Positions 53,792-63,733 are shown, counted from the stretch's first letter. The stretch is DNA of 64,000 nt from Fusobacterium mortiferum (GCF_016900045.1 NZ_JACSNP010000007.1:28755-92754), one strand, 5' to 3'. A program made the numbers and translations. The notes: generated by a model not told the origin, from the sequence alone.

Positions 53792-54883
53792 ATGAAGAAA
53801 AAAGTTGGTCTATTTTATAAAAAAAATGGAAGTTTTAATAATGCAGTGCTTACTGTAGATAAGAGTATAACAGAAGCCTTAAATGTTAGTAAAGAGGAAA
53901 ATGAAATAGTATTTTCTATGGAAAATAGAATAATCACTTTAACTAAGGGTAGATGTGAAGAAGAGATAGAGGAAAAGGATATTCATGGAAATCTTTTAAA
54001 ATATAAAAAAAACGTAAATATAAATTTTAGTAAAGTATATAAGGATAAAGATTATTATGTTGCTAAATTAAATATTCCATTTGGAGTTGTTGATACTTTA
54101 AAAATAACTAAAGAGAGTAATGATGTAACTGTAACAATTGGAGATAAGTTTGTTACTATTGATAGAGAAGAGAGAGTAGGAAAGGTATATACTTTAAAGG
54201 TAAATAAAGGTGGAATAGGAAAAACTTTTTTAACAGTTCAATTAGCTCATGGACTTACTATGAAAGGAAGTAGAGTAATGATACTTACATCAGACTCTCA
54301 AAATAATATTATAGATTTTACAATTCCAGAAGATAAGCAAGAGAGAGTTGAATTAAAAAAGGGATTAAGAAGTTGGGTTATGACTGGAAAAGGTGACAAG
54401 ATAAATCTAAGAAAAAATTTAGATTTTATACCACTTGAAAGTTCAGTCTTTACAGAGAGATTTTTAGAGAAGTTACCTCTTTTCATAGAGCATTTAAAAA
54501 GAGAGTATGATTATGTATTAATAGATAGTATACCTACTATGAAAATAGATACGGAATTTGTAAAGTGCTCAGATAAAATTATAATTCCAGCGTTTTGTGA
54601 TATTCCAACTCTTAAAGGGGTAATTAATGTTATAGAGGAAGCTGGAGTAGAAAAAATACAAGCTATTTTAGTAAATCTGTATAGAGCAACTGTTACTCAA
54701 AAAGATATTTTAAATAAATTAAAAATGATGTTAGAGGATACAGATGTGGTTTTCCCAGAGCCTATAAAGGAAACTTCAATTATAGAAAGTTTGGTAAAAA
54801 AGGGGAAAACTGTATGGGAAAGTAAATCAAAATCAGTAGAGGAAGCTCAAAATAGCTTGTTAGATATAATAATGGAGATGTAG
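53792..54883 (+). CDS. ParA/MinD-type ATPase with two N-terminal AbrB-like domains
   Basis: A 363-residue protein. Residues 1-53 and 79-127 each resemble an AbrB/MazE swapped-hairpin unit (NGSFNNAVLTVDKSITEALN with VSKEENEIVF, and YYVAKLNIPFGVVDTLKITK), a DNA-binding fold. Residues 130-363 are a ParA/MinD-type ATPase with the deviant Walker A NKGGIGKTF (Lys139, Lys144), a YVLIDSIPT Walker B region and a terminal helix. ParA proteins move or position DNA or protein cargo. Here DNA binding may be built in. The next gene, 14 bp on, encodes a helical partner that is not a canonical ParB. The AbrB call is by pattern only. Confidence 0.7.
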   Translation: MKKKVGLFYKKNGSFNNAVLTVDKSITEALNVSKEENEIVFSMENRIITLTKGRCEEEIEEKDIHGNLLKYKKNVNINFSKVYKDKDYYVAKLNIPFGVVDTLKITKESNDVTVTIGDKFVTIDREERVGKVYTLKVNKGGIGKTFLTVQLAHGLTMKGSRVMILTSDSQNNIIDFTIPEDKQERVELKKGLRSWVMTGKGDKINLRKNLDFIPLESSVFTERFLEKLPLFIEHLKREYDYVLIDSIPTMKIDTEFVKCSDKIIIPAFCDIPTLKGVINVIEEAGVEKIQAILVNLYRATVTQKDILNKLKMMLEDTDVVFPEPIKETSIIESLVKKGKTVWESKSKSVEEAQNSLLDIIMEM

Positions 54884-54896
54884 AGCAGGAGGATAA

Positions 54897-55610
54897 ATGA
54901 GTACAGCAGAAGAAAGATTTCAGGCAATGATGGCAAAAAGAAAGAAGACAAAAGAGACATCAGAGAAGATAGAGCCTACGATAATTAAGGGAGAAAAGAA
55001 TAATAAAAAAGATATAAAAGAGATATTTTCAATAGAAGATAGTGTATTTAACTCCTTAACTAATGATATTGAATTAATAGAGTATTTGAAAAATAAGTCG
55101 TTAGAGATGTTAAAAATACAAGGAAATAATATAATTATGTTAGGAAAGAACCTGACAGAAGTTTTTGAAGAATTAGGGAGAAAAGGGAGTCCAGAAGGCT
55201 TATACTTAAAATACTTAGAATTTAATGGATATAAAAAAGACACAGCATTAAGACTTAGAAAAAGATATGAGCTATTTAAAAAGAGTAAATCAGATGTTGT
55301 AAAACAGATAATTGCAATATTGCCTGTAAGAAGTGTAGAGCAATTATATAAAGAGCAGGATAAAATCTTACTAGAGCTAGAACAGAAAAGTGAGGATTTA
55401 ACATACAAAAAGGTGTTGGATATTCTTAAGAAAAATAATGAAAGTATTGAATTAAAAGATAAGATAGAAGAAGAGGTATCATATAGTTTTAACTTTGAAA
55501 GAATAGATAGTTTATATAGAAGAATAAATAATAAATATGATGAATTAGATGAAAAGAAAAAAGAAAAAATAGGAAAATTATTTTTTGAAATAGAAAAACT
55601 TTTAAAATAA
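54897..55610 (+). CDS. Helical partner of the AbrB-ParA protein (unrecognised family)
   Basis: A 237-residue soluble, strongly charged protein with many Lys and Glu and predicted to be mostly helical. A basic N-terminal tail (AEERFQAMMAKRKKTKETSE) is followed by a central region containing YLEFNGYKKDTALRLRKRYE that could be helix-turn-helix-like, and a coiled-coil end. No ParB (GERR) box is visible. It has a clear AGGAGG RBS and is coupled to the ParA-like gene. It occupies the ParB position, so a cargo or DNA adaptor role is inferred, not shown. Confidence 0.7.
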   Translation: MSTAEERFQAMMAKRKKTKETSEKIEPTIIKGEKNNKKDIKEIFSIEDSVFNSLTNDIELIEYLKNKSLEMLKIQGNNIIMLGKNLTEVFEELGRKGSPEGLYLKYLEFNGYKKDTALRLRKRYELFKKSKSDVVKQIIAILPVRSVEQLYKEQDKILLELEQKSEDLTYKKVLDILKKNNESIELKDKIEEEVSYSFNFERIDSLYRRINNKYDELDEKKKEKIGKLFFEIEKLLK

Positions 55611-55637
55611 AGTGGAATGTAGATAGGGGGATATCTT

Positions 55638-57920
55638 ATGTATAAAATTTTAAGTAAGAGATGGCTAACTAAGGATATTTGCTATATGGATATAGAAGCA
55701 AGAGAGTTAGCAATGGGAGCAAAACCAGGGCAATTTTTGATTATAAAAACTGATGAAAAAGCAGAAAGAATACCACTTACAATTTGTGATTTTGATAAAG
55801 AAAAAGGAAGTGTGGCAATAGTTTTTCAAGTTGTTGGAGAAGGAACTAAAAAAATGGCAAATTACAATGAGGGAGAATTCTTTCAAGATGTTGTTGGACC
55901 ATTGGGACAGCCAAGTGAATTTTTAACTTTTCCATTAGAAGAACTAAAAAATAAAAAATATCTTTTTGTAGCAGGAGGAGTAGGAACAGCACCTGTATAT
56001 CCACAGGTTAAATGGTTTAAAGAAAATGGGATAGCCGTAGATGTAATAATTGGAGCAAGAAGTAAAGATATACTGATATTAGAAGAGGAAATGAAAAAAG
56101 TAGCAGAAAATCTGTATGTATGTACAGATGATGGAAGTTATGGAGTAGCTGGTAGAGTTACTGATGTGATACAAAAATTAGTAGAAAATGAAAATCAAGA
56201 GTATGATCATGCAATAGTAATTGGTCCGATGATAATGATGAAGTTTGCATCATTAAAGTGTAGAGAATATAATATAGCGAATACAGTTAGTCTAAATCCA
56301 TTAATGGTAGATGGAACTGGAATGTGTGGAGCTTGTAGGGTTACAATAGATGGAAAAGTTAAATTTGCTTGTGTAGATGGTCCAGAATTTGATGGAGATA
56401 AAGTGGATTATGATGAAGCAATGAGAAGACAGATGATGTATAAGAGTAGTGAAGGAAGAAATATTTTAGAAATAGAAGATGGAGAAACACATCATAATGA
56501 TTCATGCCCTATGCATAGTGATTTATCTGAGATAAAAGGTAGAGTGCCAGCAAGAGAACAAGAGCCAAATAAAAGAAATAAAAACTTCTATGAGGTGTGC
56601 TATGGATATAATTTAGAGGAAGCTAAATTAGAAGCAAATAGATGTTTAAATTGTAAAAATCCACTATGTGTAAAAGGATGTCCTGTATCAATAGATATTC
56701 CAGGATTTATTCAAGAGATAAAAAGAGGAGATATAGCGGAAGCTAGTAAAGTTATTTCAAAATATTCTAGTTTACCAGCAATTTGTGGAAGGGTTTGTCC
56801 TCAAGAAACTCAATGTGAAGGAAAATGTATATTAGGAATAAAAGGAGAGCCTGTATCTATTGGAAAATTAGAGAGATTTGTTGGGGACTGGGCTATTAGA
56901 AATAATACTCAAGTAGAAATAGCTGATAAAAAAGAGGAAAAAGTAGCTATAATCGGAGGAGGGCCAGCAGGGCTAACTGCAGCAGGAGATTTAGCTAAAT
57001 TAGGATATGATGTAACAATTTATGAGGCATTACATAAATTAGGTGGAGTTTTAAGTTATGGAATACCAGAGTTTAGACTTCCAAAGGAAGAGATAGTAGA
57101 TAAAGAGATTGAAAAACTATACTCTTTAGGAGTTAAGGTTCATACTGATACCTTTGTTGGAAGAACATCTACTGTTGATGAGTTATTGGATAAAGATGGA
57201 TATTCAGCTGTATTTATTGGAAGTGGAGCAGGCTTACCTAAATTTATGAATATACCAGGAGAGAATTTAAATGGTGTTATATCAGCAAATGAATTTTTAA
57301 CAAGGGTAAATTTAATGAAAGCTAATAGAAAAGATTACGATACTCCAATAAAAATAGGAAAAAGAGTTTTTGTTGTAGGTGGTGGAAATGTGGCTATGGA
57401 TGCTGCTAGAACGGCAAAAAGATTAGGAGCTGATGTAACTATTTTATATAGAAGAGGAGAGGCAGAACTACCAGCTAGACGTGAGGAGATACATCATGCA
57501 AAAGAGGAAGGAATAAATTTTAAGTTTTTAGTAAATCCAATTGAAATACTTGGAGATGAAAAAGGCTGGGTTAAAGAGATAAAGTGTGTAAAAATGGAAT
57601 TAGGAGAGCCAGATGAAAGTGGAAGAGCAAAATTTTCTATAATAGAGGGAAGTGAATTTACTTTAGAAGGTGAGACAGTAATTATGTCGTTAGGAACATC
57701 TCCAAATCCATTGATTGCTGATACAACAAAAGGATTAGTAACAACTAAATGGAAAGGAATAGAAGCAGATGAAAATGGAAAAACTTCTAGAGAGGGAATT
57801 TTTGCAGGAGGAGATGCAGTAACTGGTGCTGCTACAGTAATATTGGCAATGGAGGCTGGAAAGAAAGCCGCAGCTGAGATAGATAAATATCTTAGTGAAA
57901 AAAGAAAGAATAAAAGATAA
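55638..57920 (+). CDS. NADH-dependent reduced ferredoxin:NADP+ oxidoreductase, NfnA-NfnB fusion
   Basis: A 760-residue fusion. The N-terminal 275 residues are a PyrK-like FAD/NAD domain with [2Fe-2S] cysteines in GMCGACRVTID and KFACVDG (NfnA). The rest is GltD/NfnB: [4Fe-4S] motifs CLNCKNPLCVKGCP and CGRVCPQETQCEGKC, FAD-binding IIGGGPAGLTAAGDLAKLGY and NADPH-binding VVGGGNVAMDAARTAKRLGA. NfnAB couples ferredoxin, NADH and NADP(H) by flavin-based electron bifurcation, balancing reduced cofactors in anaerobes. Both subunits are usually separate; a fusion is known in some lineages. A glutamate-synthase-only role is less likely as no gltA is near. Confidence 0.9.
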   Translation: MYKILSKRWLTKDICYMDIEARELAMGAKPGQFLIIKTDEKAERIPLTICDFDKEKGSVAIVFQVVGEGTKKMANYNEGEFFQDVVGPLGQPSEFLTFPLEELKNKKYLFVAGGVGTAPVYPQVKWFKENGIAVDVIIGARSKDILILEEEMKKVAENLYVCTDDGSYGVAGRVTDVIQKLVENENQEYDHAIVIGPMIMMKFASLKCREYNIANTVSLNPLMVDGTGMCGACRVTIDGKVKFACVDGPEFDGDKVDYDEAMRRQMMYKSSEGRNILEIEDGETHHNDSCPMHSDLSEIKGRVPAREQEPNKRNKNFYEVCYGYNLEEAKLEANRCLNCKNPLCVKGCPVSIDIPGFIQEIKRGDIAEASKVISKYSSLPAICGRVCPQETQCEGKCILGIKGEPVSIGKLERFVGDWAIRNNTQVEIADKKEEKVAIIGGGPAGLTAAGDLAKLGYDVTIYEALHKLGGVLSYGIPEFRLPKEEIVDKEIEKLYSLGVKVHTDTFVGRTSTVDELLDKDGYSAVFIGSGAGLPKFMNIPGENLNGVISANEFLTRVNLMKANRKDYDTPIKIGKRVFVVGGGNVAMDAARTAKRLGADVTILYRRGEAELPARREEIHHAKEEGINFKFLVNPIEILGDEKGWVKEIKCVKMELGEPDESGRAKFSIIEGSEFTLEGETVIMSLGTSPNPLIADTTKGLVTTKWKGIEADENGKTSREGIFAGGDAVTGAATVILAMEAGKKAAAEIDKYLSEKRKNKR

Positions 57921-57930
57921 AATAAAAAAC

Positions 57931-57959
57931 TTGACAAATAAAAATAATAAGTATATAAT
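57931..57959 (+). promoter_or_regulatory. Promoter of the thi operon
   Basis: Perfect TTGACA (57931-57936), 17-bp spacer and TATAAT (57954-57959), just before the TPP riboswitch. Confidence 0.85.
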
Positions 57960-57987
57960 CAGCATAGAAAAAAGAATATTTTTATGA

Positions 57988-58071
57988 ATTGCTAGGGGAG
58001 TCAGTAGGCTGAGAAAGAGTAATCTTGACCCTTAGAACCTGATATGGATAATACCAGCGTAGGGAAGCAAT
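57988..58071 (+). ncRNA. TPP riboswitch (THI box), thi operon
   Basis: P1 ATTGCT (57988-57993) pairs with AGCAAT (58066-58071). Conserved GGGGAGTC, GGCTGAGA, GACCCTTAGAACCTGATATG and AATACCAGCGTAGGGAAG occur in order. A terminator lies 35 bp beyond, so control is by transcription termination. Confidence 0.93.
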
Positions 58072-58105
58072 ATATTTTATAGGTATTTTTATATTTATTA
58101 AATTT

Positions 58106-58139
58106 ATAGCTCTGTACATTGGTACAGAGCTATTTTTTT
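58106..58139 (+). terminator. TPP riboswitch terminator before thiC
   Basis: Perfect 12-bp stem ATAGCTCTGTAC (58106-58117) with GTACAGAGCTAT (58122-58133), then seven T to 58139. Confidence 0.92.
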
Positions 58140-58159
58140 ATGTGAATTTAGGAGGAGAT

Positions 58160-59437
58160 ATGTATTCAACACAAATGGAAGCAGCTAAAAAAGGAATATT
58201 TACTAAAGAGATGGAGGTTGTAGCTAAAGATGAAAAGATAGAAAGAGAAGAATTGTTAGATAGAATAGCAAAAGGAAGTATTGTAATTCCAGCTAATAAA
58301 AATCATAAGAGTATATATCCAAGAGCAGTTGGAGAAGGAACTAGAACTAAGATAAATGTTAATTTAGGAGTATCAGAAGATTGTTGTAATTATAATGAAG
58401 AAATGAAAAAAGTAGAAAAAGCTATAGAGTATGGAGCAGATGCTATAATGGATTTAAGTACTTTTGGTGATACACAAAAATTTAGAAGAGAGTTAGTAAA
58501 AAAATCATCAGTTATGTTAGGAACTGTACCAATGTATGATGCTGTAGCTAAACTTGGGAAAAATATAAAAGATATGAGTGTAGAAGATCTATTTAAAGTA
58601 GTAGAGATGCACTGTGAAGATGGAATTGATTTTTTAACTATTCATGCTGGTTTAACTAAGACTTGTATAGAAAGATTAAAAAATAATAAAAGATTAACAA
58701 AGATAGTAAGTAGAGGAGGTTCAATACTATTTCAGTGGATGGTACTAAATGATAGAGAAAATCCTTTTTATGAGTATTTTGATAGATTACTTGATATATG
58801 TAGAAAATATGATGTAACACTTAGTTTAGGAGATGGATTAAGACCAGGAAGTATAGCAGATTCAACTGATGCTCCACAGATACAAGAACTATTGATTTTA
58901 GGAGAATTGACAAAGAGGGCATGGGAAAAAGATGTACAAGTGATGATAGAAGGACCAGGACATATACCTATACATGAGATAGTTACTAATATGCAAATAG
59001 AAAAAAAACTTTGTCATAATGCTCCATTTTATGTATTAGGACCGTTAGTAACAGATATAGCACCTGGGTATGATCATATAACAGCAGCAATAGGTGGAGC
59101 TATAGCAGCAGCAAATGGAGCAGACTTTTTATGTTATGTAACTCCAGCTGAACATTTAAGACTTCCAACATTAGAAGATATGAAAGAGGGAATAATGGCT
59201 TCTAGAATAGCTGGTCACGCAGCAGATATAGCTAAGGGAATAAAAGGAGCAAAAGAATGGGACAATAGAATGAGTAAATATAGGGGAGAATTAAATTGGA
59301 ATGGAATGTTTGAGGAGTGTATTGATTCAGAAAAAGCAAAAGAGTATAGAAAATCATCAAAACCTATAGAAGAAGAAGTTTGTACAATGTGTGGAGATTT
59401 ATGTCCAATGAAAAGATGTAATGAAATATTAGATTAA
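58160..59437 (+). CDS. thiC: Phosphomethylpyrimidine (HMP-P) synthase ThiC
   Basis: A 425-residue radical SAM enzyme converting aminoimidazole ribotide to hydroxymethylpyrimidine phosphate. The non-canonical [4Fe-4S] motif is C-terminal in [13 protein letters not shown] (Cx2Cx4C). [10 protein letters not shown] and [12 protein letters not shown] are conserved. This is the short form of ThiC. ATG 58160 after GGAGGAG is preferred over GTG 58142. First gene of thiC-S-G-H-F-E under the TPP riboswitch. Confidence 0.95.
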   Translation: MYSTQMEAAKKGIFTKEMEVVAKDEKIEREELLDRIAKGSIVIPANKNHKSIYPRAVGEGTRTKINVNLGVSEDCCNYNEEMKKVEKAIEYGADAIMDLSTFGDTQKFRRELVKKSSVMLGTVPMYDAVAKLGKNIKDMSVEDLFKVVEMHCEDGIDFLTIHAGLTKTCIERLKNNKRLTKIVSRGGSILFQWMVLNDRENPFYEYFDRLLDICRKYDVTLSLGDGLRPGSIADSTDAPQIQELLILGELTKRAWEKDVQVMIEGPGHIPIHEIVTNMQIEKKLCHNAPFYVLGPLVTDIAPGYDHITAAIGGAIAAANGADFLCYVTPAEHLRLPTLEDMKEGIMASRIAGHAADIAKGIKGAKEWDNRMSKYRGELNWNGMFEECIDSEKAKEYRKSSKPIEEEVCTMCGDLCPMKRCNEILD

Positions 59438-59446
59438 GGTGATAAA

Positions 59447-59662
59447 GTGGAGATTATTTTAAATGGAGAAAAATATATTTTAGCTGAAGAGAATCTTACT
59501 ATTGACGAATTTTTAGCTAAATTATCAAGAGAATGGAAAATAGATTTATCAGAGGCAGTTATTCTTATAAATGATGAAATAGTGAAAAAAAGTGAATGGA
59601 AAACTCAAAAATTAGCTAATAATTATCACCTAGAAATTTTATCTTTCGTTTCTGGAGGGTAG
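59447..59662 (+). CDS. thiS: Sulfur carrier protein ThiS
   Basis: A 71-residue ubiquitin-like protein ending in the required Gly-Gly (SFVSGG). It carries thiocarboxylate sulfur to ThiG after adenylation by ThiF. A GTG start with AAGGTGAT upstream is used. Located between thiC and thiG as usual. Confidence 0.92.
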   Translation: MEIILNGEKYILAEENLTIDEFLAKLSREWKIDLSEAVILINDEIVKKSEWKTQKLANNYHLEILSFVSGG

Positions 59663-59712
59663 TTTTATAACTGATAATATAGGACAAAATAAAAAAGTTG
59701 TTGGAGGAAAAG

Positions 59713-60498
59713 ATGGAAAAGTTAATTTTAAAAGGAAAAGAATTTAATAGTAGATTATTAACAGGAACAGGAAAATTTTCAAATAAAAATTTAATAACTC
59801 CAATGTTAGAAAGTAGTGGTTCACAAATTATAACAATGGCTTTAAGAAGAATAAATTTTCGTAATCCTAAAGAGAATATACTCAATTATATTCCAAAAAA
59901 TATAACTTTGCTACCTAATACATCGGGAGCAAGGACAGCTGAAGAAGCAATAAAAATAGCAAGAATAGCTAGAGAGGCAGGATGTGGAGAGTTTATAAAA
60001 ATTGAGATAATAAATGATAGTAAATATCTTATGCCAGACAATAATGAAACAATAAAAGCTAGCAAGATTTTAGCTAATGAAGGTTTCATTGTTTTACCAT
60101 ATATTATGCCAGATTTAGTAGTAGCTAAAAAATTAGAAGATGTTGGAGCAGCAGCAGTTATGCCATTAGGTTCCCCAATTGGTTCAAATAGAGGAATATT
60201 AAGTAAACCTTTTATTGAAATGTTACTAGAGAATAATAGAGTACCTATAATTGTAGATGCTGGAATAGGAAAGCCATCAGATGCGGCTTTAGCTATGGAA
60301 ATGGGATGTGATGCAGTATTAGTAAATACAGCTATTGCTATAGCAGAAGATCCGATAAAAATGGGAAGGGCTTTTGCATTAGCTATTGAAGCTGGAAGAG
60401 AAGCTTTTTTAGCACAATTAGCTGAAGAGAAAAGATATGCTAGTGCATCTTCACCACTTACAGATTTTTTATTTAGAGGTACAGAAAATGAGCTATAG
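59713..60498 (+). CDS. thiG: Thiazole synthase ThiG
   Basis: A 261-residue TIM-barrel enzyme that builds the thiazole phosphate from DXP, ThiS thiocarboxylate and dehydroglycine. The Schiff-base Lys is in [13 protein letters not shown], and phosphate binding is in [12 protein letters not shown] and [18 protein letters not shown] 59713 is preferred because GGAGG precedes it. Its end overlaps thiH by 11 bp. Confidence 0.95.
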   Translation: MEKLILKGKEFNSRLLTGTGKFSNKNLITPMLESSGSQIITMALRRINFRNPKENILNYIPKNITLLPNTSGARTAEEAIKIARIAREAGCGEFIKIEIINDSKYLMPDNNETIKASKILANEGFIVLPYIMPDLVVAKKLEDVGAAAVMPLGSPIGSNRGILSKPFIEMLLENNRVPIIVDAGIGKPSDAALAMEMGCDAVLVNTAIAIAEDPIKMGRAFALAIEAGREAFLAQLAEEKRYASASSPLTDFLFRGTENEL

Positions 60499-61600
60499 CT
60501 ACTATAATGAGTTAACAAAATGGAAAGATTTTGATTTTGAAAGATATTTTGATTTAGTAAGTGAAGAAGAAATACTAGTGAGTATAGAGAAGGATAGGCT
60601 ATCAATATATGATTACTTAAATCTTCTCTCTCCCAAAGCTCAAAAATTTTTAGAAAAAATGGCATATAGGGCTTATAAAATTACAAGACAATATTTTGGA
60701 AATGTAATAAGTCTATATATTCCAATTTATGTATCTAATTATTGTACAAGTAATTGCATATATTGTGGTTTTTCAAAGAAAAATCATATAGTTAGAAGGC
60801 ATATGAAATTTGAAGAGATAGAAAAGGAAGCGGAAGAGATAGCTAAAAGTGGAATAGAAAATATACTACTTTTAACAGGGGAAGCGAAAGGGCTAGTTGA
60901 TAAAGAATATTTAAAAGGTGCAATAGATAAATTAAAAAAATATTTTTCATCAGTTTCTATAGAAGTAATGCCTTTAGAAGAAAAAGATTATAAATATTTA
61001 GTTGAAAATGGATTAGATGGGCTTACAGTATATCAAGAGACTTATGATGAGAATAGGTATGCTGAAGTACATCTATCTGGAGAGAAGAAAGATTTTAAAT
61101 ATAGATTGGCTACTCCAGAAAGAGGGGCAAAGGCAGGTATAAGATCAATAGGAATAGGTGCTCTTTTAGGATTAGGAGATATAAGGAGTGATGCTTTTAA
61201 AACTGGATTACATTTAAAATACTTAATAGAAAATTATCCAAATAGTGAATTTAGTATTTCTTTTCCTAGAGTCAATAAAGCTGAAGGAAATTTAAAGGAT
61301 AGTTATATAGTTGATGATATTACTTTTGTACAGATAATACTAGCTAATAGAATTTTTCAACCAAGTGCTGGAATAACTATATCAACAAGAGAAACTCCAA
61401 TGATGAGAGATAATCTTTTGAAATTAGGAGTTACTAAATTTTCGGCTGGATCTAAAACAGAAGTAGGAGGATATTCACATAATAATCAATCTACTCCTCA
61501 ATTTGATATAACAGATAATAGAGATGTTAAAGATATAGTAGAAAGTATTAGAAAAAAAGGATTAGAAGTAAAGTTTAAAGAATGGGAGATATTGAAATGA
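60488..61600 (+). CDS. thiH: Tyrosine lyase ThiH (dehydroglycine synthase)
   Basis: A 370-residue radical SAM enzyme with the Cx3Cx2C cluster motif [10 protein letters not shown] (about residue 84). It cleaves tyrosine to dehydroglycine and p-cresol for the thiazole, an oxygen-sensitive route that replaces ThiO and fits anaerobic life. MLLTG-type [10 protein letters not shown] segment is conserved. ATG 60488 overlaps thiG; the open frame reaches further upstream but without RBS. Confidence 0.94.
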   Translation: MSYSYYNELTKWKDFDFERYFDLVSEEEILVSIEKDRLSIYDYLNLLSPKAQKFLEKMAYRAYKITRQYFGNVISLYIPIYVSNYCTSNCIYCGFSKKNHIVRRHMKFEEIEKEAEEIAKSGIENILLLTGEAKGLVDKEYLKGAIDKLKKYFSSVSIEVMPLEEKDYKYLVENGLDGLTVYQETYDENRYAEVHLSGEKKDFKYRLATPERGAKAGIRSIGIGALLGLGDIRSDAFKTGLHLKYLIENYPNSEFSISFPRVNKAEGNLKDSYIVDDITFVQIILANRIFQPSAGITISTRETPMMRDNLLKLGVTKFSAGSKTEVGGYSHNNQSTPQFDITDNRDVKDIVESIRKKGLEVKFKEWEILK

Positions 61601-62133
61601 AAATAGGAATAGCTGGAGTAGGAGGAATAGGTTCAAATGTTGCTATGCATCTAGTTAGAAGTGGAGTAAAAAATTTGAAGTTTGGAGATTTTGATGTTAT
61701 AGAAAATTCTAATCTAAATAGACAATTTTATTTTGAAGAACAAGTAGGTAAAGAGAAAGTTGAAGTATTGAGAGAAAATCTTACCAAAATCTCACAAGGT
61801 AGCTATGAAAGTGAAATAATAAAATTTGGAAAAGAAAATTTAAAAAATTTTTTTAAAGATTGTAATATTATTATTGATGGATTTGATAAAAAAGAACTTA
61901 AATCTCTATTATTAGAAGAAGTATTTGATGGAAAAAAAATATTGATAATGGTATCCGGGATTGGTGGAATAGATTCATCAAATATTCAAATAGTAAAAAA
62001 AATGAAAAATCTTTATATAGTAGGAGATATGAAAAGTGATATATCAGAATTTAAGACCTATTCTCATAAAGTAAATATAGTAGCTAGTAAAATAGTGGAA
62101 ATAATATTAAAGGAGTTAGAGTATGCGGAATAG
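61597..62133 (+). CDS. thiF: ThiS adenylyltransferase ThiF (short, family 2)
   Basis: A 178-residue E1-like protein. The nucleotide-binding GIAGVGGIGSNVAMHLVRSG and the Asp/Arg segment FDVIENSNLNRQFY are present. It is shorter than E. coli ThiF and lacks the Cys-rich zinc region, matching the ThiF family 2 found with ThiH in clostridia and fusobacteria. It adenylates ThiS. ATG 61597 overlaps the thiH stop (ATGA), and its end overlaps thiE. Confidence 0.9.
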   Translation: MKIGIAGVGGIGSNVAMHLVRSGVKNLKFGDFDVIENSNLNRQFYFEEQVGKEKVEVLRENLTKISQGSYESEIIKFGKENLKNFFKDCNIIIDGFDKKELKSLLLEEVFDGKKILIMVSGIGGIDSSNIQIVKKMKNLYIVGDMKSDISEFKTYSHKVNIVASKIVEIILKELEYAE

Positions 62134-62752
62134 AATAGAGATTCCAAATGGAATATATGGAATAACAGGAGATAATTTTTCAAAAGGAAAGAGTAATTAT
62201 CTTTGTGTTGAAGAGATGATAAAAGGTGGAATAAAGATTATTCAATACAGAGATAAAATAAAAAATACAAGAGAAAAGATAGAAGAAGTAAAAGAAATAA
62301 GAGAACTGTGTAGAAGAAATGGAGTAATTTTTATAGTAAATGATAATGTTGATATAGCAGTTCTTGTAGATGCAGATGGAGTACATGTGGGACAAGAGGA
62401 TATGCATCCAGATGATATTAGAAAAATTATAGGAGAGAATAAAATAATTGGACTTTCTACTCATTCACCAGAACAAGCAAAAGAAGCGGAAAAAAATTTA
62501 AATATTGACTATATAGGAGTAGGGCCAATATTTCCAACTACTACAAAAGATACTTCACCAGTAGGGATAGAGTATTTGGAATATGTAGCAAAAAATCTAA
62601 AAATCTCTTTTGTAGCAATAGGAGGAATAAAAGCACATAATATAGATAATATCATAGCTAAAGGAGCACAGTGTATATCTCTTGTCAGTGAAATAGTTGG
62701 AGCAGACTCTATTGTGGATAAAGTTAAAGAATTACAAATTAAATTCCTATAA
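62123..62752 (+). CDS. thiE: Thiamine-phosphate synthase ThiE
   Basis: A 209-residue TIM-barrel enzyme that joins HMP-PP and thiazole phosphate. GGIKIIQYRDK, FIVNDNVDIAVLVDADGVHV and GVGPIFPTTTKDTSPVG are the family signatures. It overlaps thiF by 11 bp. Last gene of the operon. ThiD and ThiM are not in this cluster and must be elsewhere. Confidence 0.95.
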   Translation: MRNRIEIPNGIYGITGDNFSKGKSNYLCVEEMIKGGIKIIQYRDKIKNTREKIEEVKEIRELCRRNGVIFIVNDNVDIAVLVDADGVHVGQEDMHPDDIRKIIGENKIIGLSTHSPEQAKEAEKNLNIDYIGVGPIFPTTTKDTSPVGIEYLEYVAKNLKISFVAIGGIKAHNIDNIIAKGAQCISLVSEIVGADSIVDKVKELQIKFL

Positions 62753-62782
62753 TTAATAATTATAAAATTAATATAATAAAAT

Positions 62783-62852
62783 AAAAAAAATGGGAGATTA
62801 AATATACAAATAATCAATCAAGATTAGAATTAAAAGTATATTATCTCCCATT
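62783..62852 (-). terminator. Terminator of the Bax-like gene
   Basis: Minus-strand stem ATCTCCCATT region (62843-62852 with 62789-62798) with a long loop and a run of U complementary to the A-tract at 62783-62790. It lies downstream of the minus-strand gene; thiE's own terminator may use the same stem. Confidence 0.65.
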
Positions 62853-62879
62853 AAGTTATTTTATAAAAATAGTTACACT

Positions 62880-63671
62880 TTATTTATTGTAGTTATCATA
62901 TTTGGTAAATTCATTATAATTCATAGTATTTATAACTTTTTTTACGTATTTTTCTCCCTCTTCAGAGTATTTTATAAGTCCTTGTGCAACAACTTGAGGG
63001 GGTTGGTTCTCATTAAGTAATTTTCTAAGTGTTTTGTAAGAGTTATTTCTTGAAAGATTTAAGACAAAATCCGAAACAGAATCTTTTACACTTTCATATT
63101 TTTTTAAATGAGGAACAAATCCATTATCTCTAACACCCTTAGCTGGAATTCTAGGTTCATTTGGATCTGTTGACCAAACACCAAATAAGTTATTCCCCTC
63201 TCTAAAAAATCTTGAAGTAGCCCAAGCACTTTCAATAGCACCTTGAGTAAGAATTAAAGATGTAGGATAAATAATTAAACGATAATTAAGCTCATCAAAA
63301 TTTCCATATTCAACTCTATAAGTCTTAAAAAGATTTTCAAGATAAGTTTTCTCTTCAGGTGTTAAATTTTCCTTTTGTGATAAAGTTTTTACTATCTCTC
63401 TATTGTTTTTTATTTCTGCATTAACAACATCAATAGCTGGAAGTAAAATTGCTATAAAAGTATTCTTTTTTGTTATAGTTGATAATTCTCTTAGATCAAC
63501 ATTTACATTTGTAAAAACATATAATTCGTTAGAGTTTTTCCAAGTATTAATATCCTCTAAACTATTTAATTTAACTTTTTTATATTCTACTTTAGGAATA
63601 CTACTTTCTCCATAAAGAAAAGTTCCTAGAAGGAATATAAAAATACAAGTTAATAATTTTTGTAATCTCAT
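62880..63671 (-). CDS. Exported glucosaminidase-family protein (Bax-like)
   Basis: A 263-residue protein with a signal peptide (about residues 1-22, LLTCIFIFLLGTFLYG). The C-terminal half resembles the glucosaminidase domain of E. coli Bax/FlgJ-type hydrolases: LTQGAIESAWATSRFFREGN with LFGVWS, and a conserved catalytic Glu in AIES. It probably cleaves peptidoglycan GlcNAc linkages in the periplasm. AGGAGAG and a good promoter lie upstream. Monocistronic and convergent with the thi operon. Confidence 0.82.
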   Translation of the reverse strand: MRLQKLLTCIFIFLLGTFLYGESSIPKVEYKKVKLNSLEDINTWKNSNELYVFTNVNVDLRELSTITKKNTFIAILLPAIDVVNAEIKNNREIVKTLSQKENLTPEEKTYLENLFKTYRVEYGNFDELNYRLIIYPTSLILTQGAIESAWATSRFFREGNNLFGVWSTDPNEPRIPAKGVRDNGFVPHLKKYESVKDSVSDFVLNLSRNNSYKTLRKLLNENQPPQVVAQGLIKYSEEGEKYVKKVINTMNYNEFTKYDNYNK

Positions 63672-63704
63672 CTGTACACTCTCCTAAAAAAAATAATCAG
63701 GATT

Positions 63705-63733
63705 AGTATAACAAAATAAATAACATAAGTAAA
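63705..63733 (-). promoter_or_regulatory. Promoter of the Bax-like gene
   Basis: Minus-strand TTTACT (63728-63733), 17-bp spacer and TATACT (63705-63710). Confidence 0.65.

Noticed and set aside
59886..60665. Long minus-strand frame of 259 codons opposite thiG/thiH
   Set aside because: It is antisense to two strongly conserved thiamine genes and shows no family features; a shadow frame.
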